Of a stretch of DNA of 64,000 bases, positions 60,938-64,000 are shown piece after piece (the first letter of the stretch is position 1; the number at the start of each line of letters is the position of its first letter). The stretch is from an uncultured Alloprevotella sp. (GTDB lineage: Bacteria > Bacteroidota > Bacteroidia > Bacteroidales > Bacteroidaceae): the NCBI GenBank assembly GCA_944322095.1, contig CALUNU010000001.1:124001-188000 (forward strand), written 5' to 3'. The notes below the pieces were generated by a model. The model was not told where the DNA came from. It ran no database searches and saw nothing but the letters and a program-made list of their open reading frames with translations. The translations under genes and the position numbers were made by a program.

Positions 60938-62830
60938 ATGGCAAAGCATATTCCCCTTTTAGACGTACAGCATCTGACGAAAAGCATTGGCGATCTTTTA
61001 CTTTTTGATGACATTTCTTTTTCGGTTGCCGACACGGGCAGGGTGGGGCTGATAGCCCGAAATGGGGCGGGGAAAAGCACGCTTCTCAACATACTGACCG
61101 GGCGTGAGGACTACGATGCGGGAGATATCGTGTACAGAAACGGCATCCGCGTGGGCTACTTGGAGCAGGCGCCGGCCTTTGACCCGGAGCAGAGCGTCAT
61201 CGACGCATGTTTCAGTCGGGCTGGCGATTTGTCGGAGCTCATCAGCCGTTACGAAGTGTGCATGAAAACGCCCGGAACCCCCGGTCTGGACGATTTGCTG
61301 GTGGAGATGGACCTGCACAAGGCCTGGGACTTTGAACTAAGGGCCAAGCAAATCCTGACGAAACTCGACATATCAGAATATGACAAGCCGATGGGGCAAC
61401 TTTCCGGCGGGCAGAAAAAACGCGTGGCGCTGGCCAACGTTTTACTGTCGGAGCCGGACCTGCTCATCATGGACGAACCGACGAACCACCTGGACCTGGG
61501 GATGACCGAATGGCTGGAAAACTATTTGCAGCAGCACGTAAAGGCGCTTTTGATGGTGACGCACGACCGTTATTTCCTCAACCGCGTGTGCTCGGACATC
61601 TTGGAACTGGACGAGCAAGGCATGTTTGCCTATCATGGCTCGTACGAATATTATCTTGAAAAGCGCGAAGAGCGGATGACGGCCACCAACGCTTCGATTG
61701 CACGGGCTAAAAATCTGTATCGCAAGGAGCTCGACTGGATGCGCCGCATGCCGTGTGCGCGAGGACACAAGGCACGCTACCGGCAAGAGGCTTTCTACGA
61801 GTTGGAAAAGCAGGCGCAGCGCCGAATGGAGGAGAGAACGGCCCGCTTGGAGGTGAAGAGCGGATATATCGGCAGCAAAATTTTCGAAGCTGAATACGTC
61901 AGCAAATCTTTCGGGGAGGATAAGGTGATATTGAAGGATTTCTACTACAATTTCTCCCGGTATGAGAAAATGGGCATCGTGGGAAACAACGGGACGGGAA
62001 AGTCGACTTTCCTGAAATTGCTTCTCGGCGAAGTGCGCCCCGACAGCGGTCGCTTTGTTGTGGGCGAAACAGTGCGTTTCGGCTATTATGCGCAAGAGGG
62101 CTTTGAGTTTGACAAGGAAATGAAAGTGATAGACGCCGTGCGCCGTACTGCCGAGACCATTGACTTGGGAGGCGGACGAAAACTGACCGCGAGCCAGCTG
62201 CTCACCCACTTTTTGTTTCCGCCGGCCCGGCAGCAGGACTATATATATAAACTGAGTGGGGGAGAACGCCGCCGGCTGTATCTCTGCACGGTGCTTATGA
62301 CCAACCCCAACTTTCTGATACTTGACGAACCTACGAATGACCTGGACATTGCCACGCTGCAAATTCTTGAAGAATACCTGGCAGATTTCCGCGGCTGCGT
62401 GATTATTGTCAGCCACGACCGTTATTTCATGGATAAGGTGGTAGACCATTTGCTCGTATTCAAGGGAAATGGCGTTGTGGAGGACTTCCCCGGGAATTAT
62501 ACCCAATATCGTGAGTGGGAAGAGGCACGGCAGGCCGAAGAAAAGAAGGAAAAACCGGCTGCGGCGACCGTGGGAGATTGCTCGCGGGCCGAACGCGCAG
62601 CATCGCGCCCGCGCAAACTGACGTTTAAGGAGAAGCGCGAACTGGAAACGCTCGAAGCAGAGATCGAAGCCCTCGAAGCGGAGAAAAAAGATTTGGAAGA
62701 AGCTTTGTGCAGCGGCCGGCTGCCCGTTGAAGAACTTACGGAAAAAAGCATACGCCTGCCCCGGCTGCAACGCGAGCTGGATGAAAAATCGGAACGCTGG
62801 CTGGAACTTTCCATGATAGGGGAGGCTTGA
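60938..62830 (+). CDS. ABC-F family ATPase (Uup-like)
   Basis: 630 residues from the ATG at 60938 (GAAGCG then ATGGCAAAGCAT). Two ATPase domains: the first (about 5-240) with Walker A ARNGAGKST, signature LSGGQKKR and LLIMDEPTNHLD; the second (about 300-530) with Walker A GNNGTGKST, signature LSGGERRR and LILDEPTNDLD. Between them is the long ABC-F linker (YLEKREERMTATNASIARAK). The C-terminal coiled coil (about 570-630, LEAEIEALEAEKKDLEEA) is Uup-like. No membrane segments, so it acts on the ribosome or in DNA maintenance, not in transport. rarA follows 43 bases later. Confidence 0.95.
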   Translation: MAKHIPLLDVQHLTKSIGDLLLFDDISFSVADTGRVGLIARNGAGKSTLLNILTGREDYDAGDIVYRNGIRVGYLEQAPAFDPEQSVIDACFSRAGDLSELISRYEVCMKTPGTPGLDDLLVEMDLHKAWDFELRAKQILTKLDISEYDKPMGQLSGGQKKRVALANVLLSEPDLLIMDEPTNHLDLGMTEWLENYLQQHVKALLMVTHDRYFLNRVCSDILELDEQGMFAYHGSYEYYLEKREERMTATNASIARAKNLYRKELDWMRRMPCARGHKARYRQEAFYELEKQAQRRMEERTARLEVKSGYIGSKIFEAEYVSKSFGEDKVILKDFYYNFSRYEKMGIVGNNGTGKSTFLKLLLGEVRPDSGRFVVGETVRFGYYAQEGFEFDKEMKVIDAVRRTAETIDLGGGRKLTASQLLTHFLFPPARQQDYIYKLSGGERRRLYLCTVLMTNPNFLILDEPTNDLDIATLQILEEYLADFRGCVIIVSHDRYFMDKVVDHLLVFKGNGVVEDFPGNYTQYREWEEARQAEEKKEKPAAATVGDCSRAERAASRPRKLTFKEKRELETLEAEIEALEAEKKDLEEALCSGRLPVEELTEKSIRLPRLQRELDEKSERWLELSMIGEA

Positions 62831-62873
62831 AGCGGCCACGGTCAGTTATGTACTTTATAATCTCATTATATAT

Positions 62874-64000
62874 ATGTCAGCACCCTTAGCAGAACGTCTT
62901 CGTCCGCGTACGCTGGACGAATATATCGGCCAGGAGCATCTTGTCGGCCCCGGCGCCGTTTTAAGAAACATGATAGAGAGCGGACATATCTCTTCCTTTA
63001 TATTATGGGGCCCTCCGGGAGTGGGAAAAACGACGTTGGCCCAGATCATAGCCAACAGGCTGGAATCGCCTTTCTACACATTGAGCGCTGTGAGCAGCGG
63101 CGTGAAGGAGGTTCGCGAGGTAATAGATAAAGCTGCCAGAAACCGCTTTTTCAACTCGGCAGCCCCCATTCTCTTTATTGACGAAATTCACCGTTTCAGC
63201 AAAGCACAGCAGGATTCCCTCCTTGCGGCTGTCGAAAACGGCACCATCACGCTCATTGGAGCCACAACGGAAAATCCTTCGTTCGAGGTGATCCGCCCGC
63301 TTCTCTCCCGCTGCCAGGTATATACGCTGAAAAGTTTGAGCAAAGACAATTTGTCGCAGTTGCTTCACCGCGCAGTGACGGAAGATGTCTTCTTGAAAGA
63401 ACGCTCAATCGAGATAAAAGAGACAGAATCCCTTTTCCGTTACAGCGGGGGCGACGCGCGTAAACTGCTGAACATCTTAGACCTGCTTGTGGGCGCTGCG
63501 GGCGACGATAAAGTCGTGATAGACAACCGGTCGGTGGCCCAACGCTTGCAGCAAAACCCTTTGGCGTATGACAAGGACGGGGAAATGCATTATGATATCA
63601 TCTCCGCTTTTATCAAAAGCATCCGGGGAAGCGACCCCGACGCGGCGGTTTATTGGCTTGCCCGTATGATAGAAGGAGGCGAGGACCCCAAGTTTATAGC
63701 CCGCCGCCTGGTGATTTCTGCGGCCGAAGACATCGGACTGGCCAACCCCAACGCCTTGCTATTGGCCAACGCGGCATTTGACGCCGTTGCAAAAATTGGC
63801 TGGCCGGAGGGACGCATCCCCTTGGCTGAGGCTACCGTTTATCTGGCTACCAGCCCCAAGAGCAATTCTGCCTATAAGGCAATTAATGACGCCATGGCTT
63901 TGGTGCGCCGCACCGGCAACCAGCCGGTACCCCTCCATTTGCGCAATGCTCCTACGCAGCTCATGGAAGAACTCGGCTATTCCGACGGATATATATATCC
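62874..64000 (+). CDS. rarA: Replication-associated recombination protein A (RarA/MgsA), cut by window end
   Basis: AAA+ ATPase of the clamp-loader-like RarA/Mgs1/WRNIP1 family, acting at stalled replication forks. 375 residues are visible and the 3' end (about 50 residues in the family) lies beyond the window. [20 protein letters not shown], Walker [14 protein letters not shown], Walker [10 protein letters not shown], sensor 1 [13 protein letters not shown], and the C-terminal domain [23 protein letters not shown] at 62874 is the likely start. Confidence 0.97.
   Translation, partial: MSAPLAERLRPRTLDEYIGQEHLVGPGAVLRNMIESGHISSFILWGPPGVGKTTLAQIIANRLESPFYTLSAVSSGVKEVREVIDKAARNRFFNSAAPILFIDEIHRFSKAQQDSLLAAVENGTITLIGATTENPSFEVIRPLLSRCQVYTLKSLSKDNLSQLLHRAVTEDVFLKERSIEIKETESLFRYSGGDARKLLNILDLLVGAAGDDKVVIDNRSVAQRLQQNPLAYDKDGEMHYDIISAFIKSIRGSDPDAAVYWLARMIEGGEDPKFIARRLVISAAEDIGLANPNALLLANAAFDAVAKIGWPEGRIPLAEATVYLATSPKSNSAYKAINDAMALVRRTGNQPVPLHLRNAPTQLMEELGYSDGYIY

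Overview
The window is a stretch of chromosome from a GC-rich member of the Bacteroidales, most likely Prevotellaceae or a close relative. The evidence is the repeated Bacteroidetes-type promoter box TAnnTTTG (often with TTG 18-20 bases upstream), a cargo protein with a type IX secretion (T9SS) sorting domain, a TamL-type lipoprotein, a Rho factor with a large disordered insertion, OstA-like and putative-porin envelope proteins, and sulfatase plus anaerobic maturase genes. I see no rRNA, tRNA, CRISPR array, insertion sequence or prophage. The genus is inference.

Layout. 1-3292 (-): RND efflux pump and its lipoprotein adaptor. 3412-11664: a sulfated-glycan locus with an anaerobic sulfatase maturase (+), converging on an apparent (-) operon of CNNM/CorC protein, small lipoprotein, large T9SS surface protein and Ser-type sulfatase. 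11694-14284 (-): DUF2520, KdsC, Maf, TsaC/YciO. 14510-19934: a membrane-anchored HhH protein, a GT2 and TrmH pair, and TamL. 20004-23300 (-): TPP riboswitch followed by thiE-thiC-thi4. 23462-27449: gdhA, two small proteins, guaB. 27515-35382 (+): two parvulin chaperones, OstA-like protein, mutL, then an OmpA-type porin. 35542-39872 (-): serS-ruvX-def-TPR. 40179-47016 (+): HD hydrolase, secreted DRGH nuclease, tamB. 47025-57861: a GT2, a tiny winged-helix protein, a putative porin, TM2, zinc-ribbon and U32 proteins, a GH25/MORN/protease-like fusion and a YeiH transporter. 58010-64000: exported SagB-type nitroreductase, rho, ABC-F ATPase and rarA (cut by the window end).

Working together. Most genes are housekeeping or envelope biogenesis. 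The sulfatase region forms a functional unit: the maturase converts the active-site Ser of the exported sulfatase to formylglycine, while the T9SS protein and lipoprotein may bind or present the substrate. The thiamin operon makes the pyrimidine with ThiC and the thiazole with a Thi4-type enzyme instead of ThiFSGH, under TPP control. TamL and TamB, the two partners of the TAM envelope machinery, lie about 25 kb apart.

The most interesting non-standard signals are: a candidate ~60-nt small RNA on the minus strand at 42255-42317 with a canonical promoter and an intrinsic terminator; three genes whose promoter box lies only 6-7 bases before the ATG (likely leaderless mRNAs); an 84-bp tandem repeat carrying the promoter box ahead of the sulfatase maturase; dispersed GCCGGC/AAAACG palindromic intergenic elements; a 12-bp perfect inverted repeat upstream of the winged-helix gene; and the pseudoprotease-MORN-lysozyme fusion protein.
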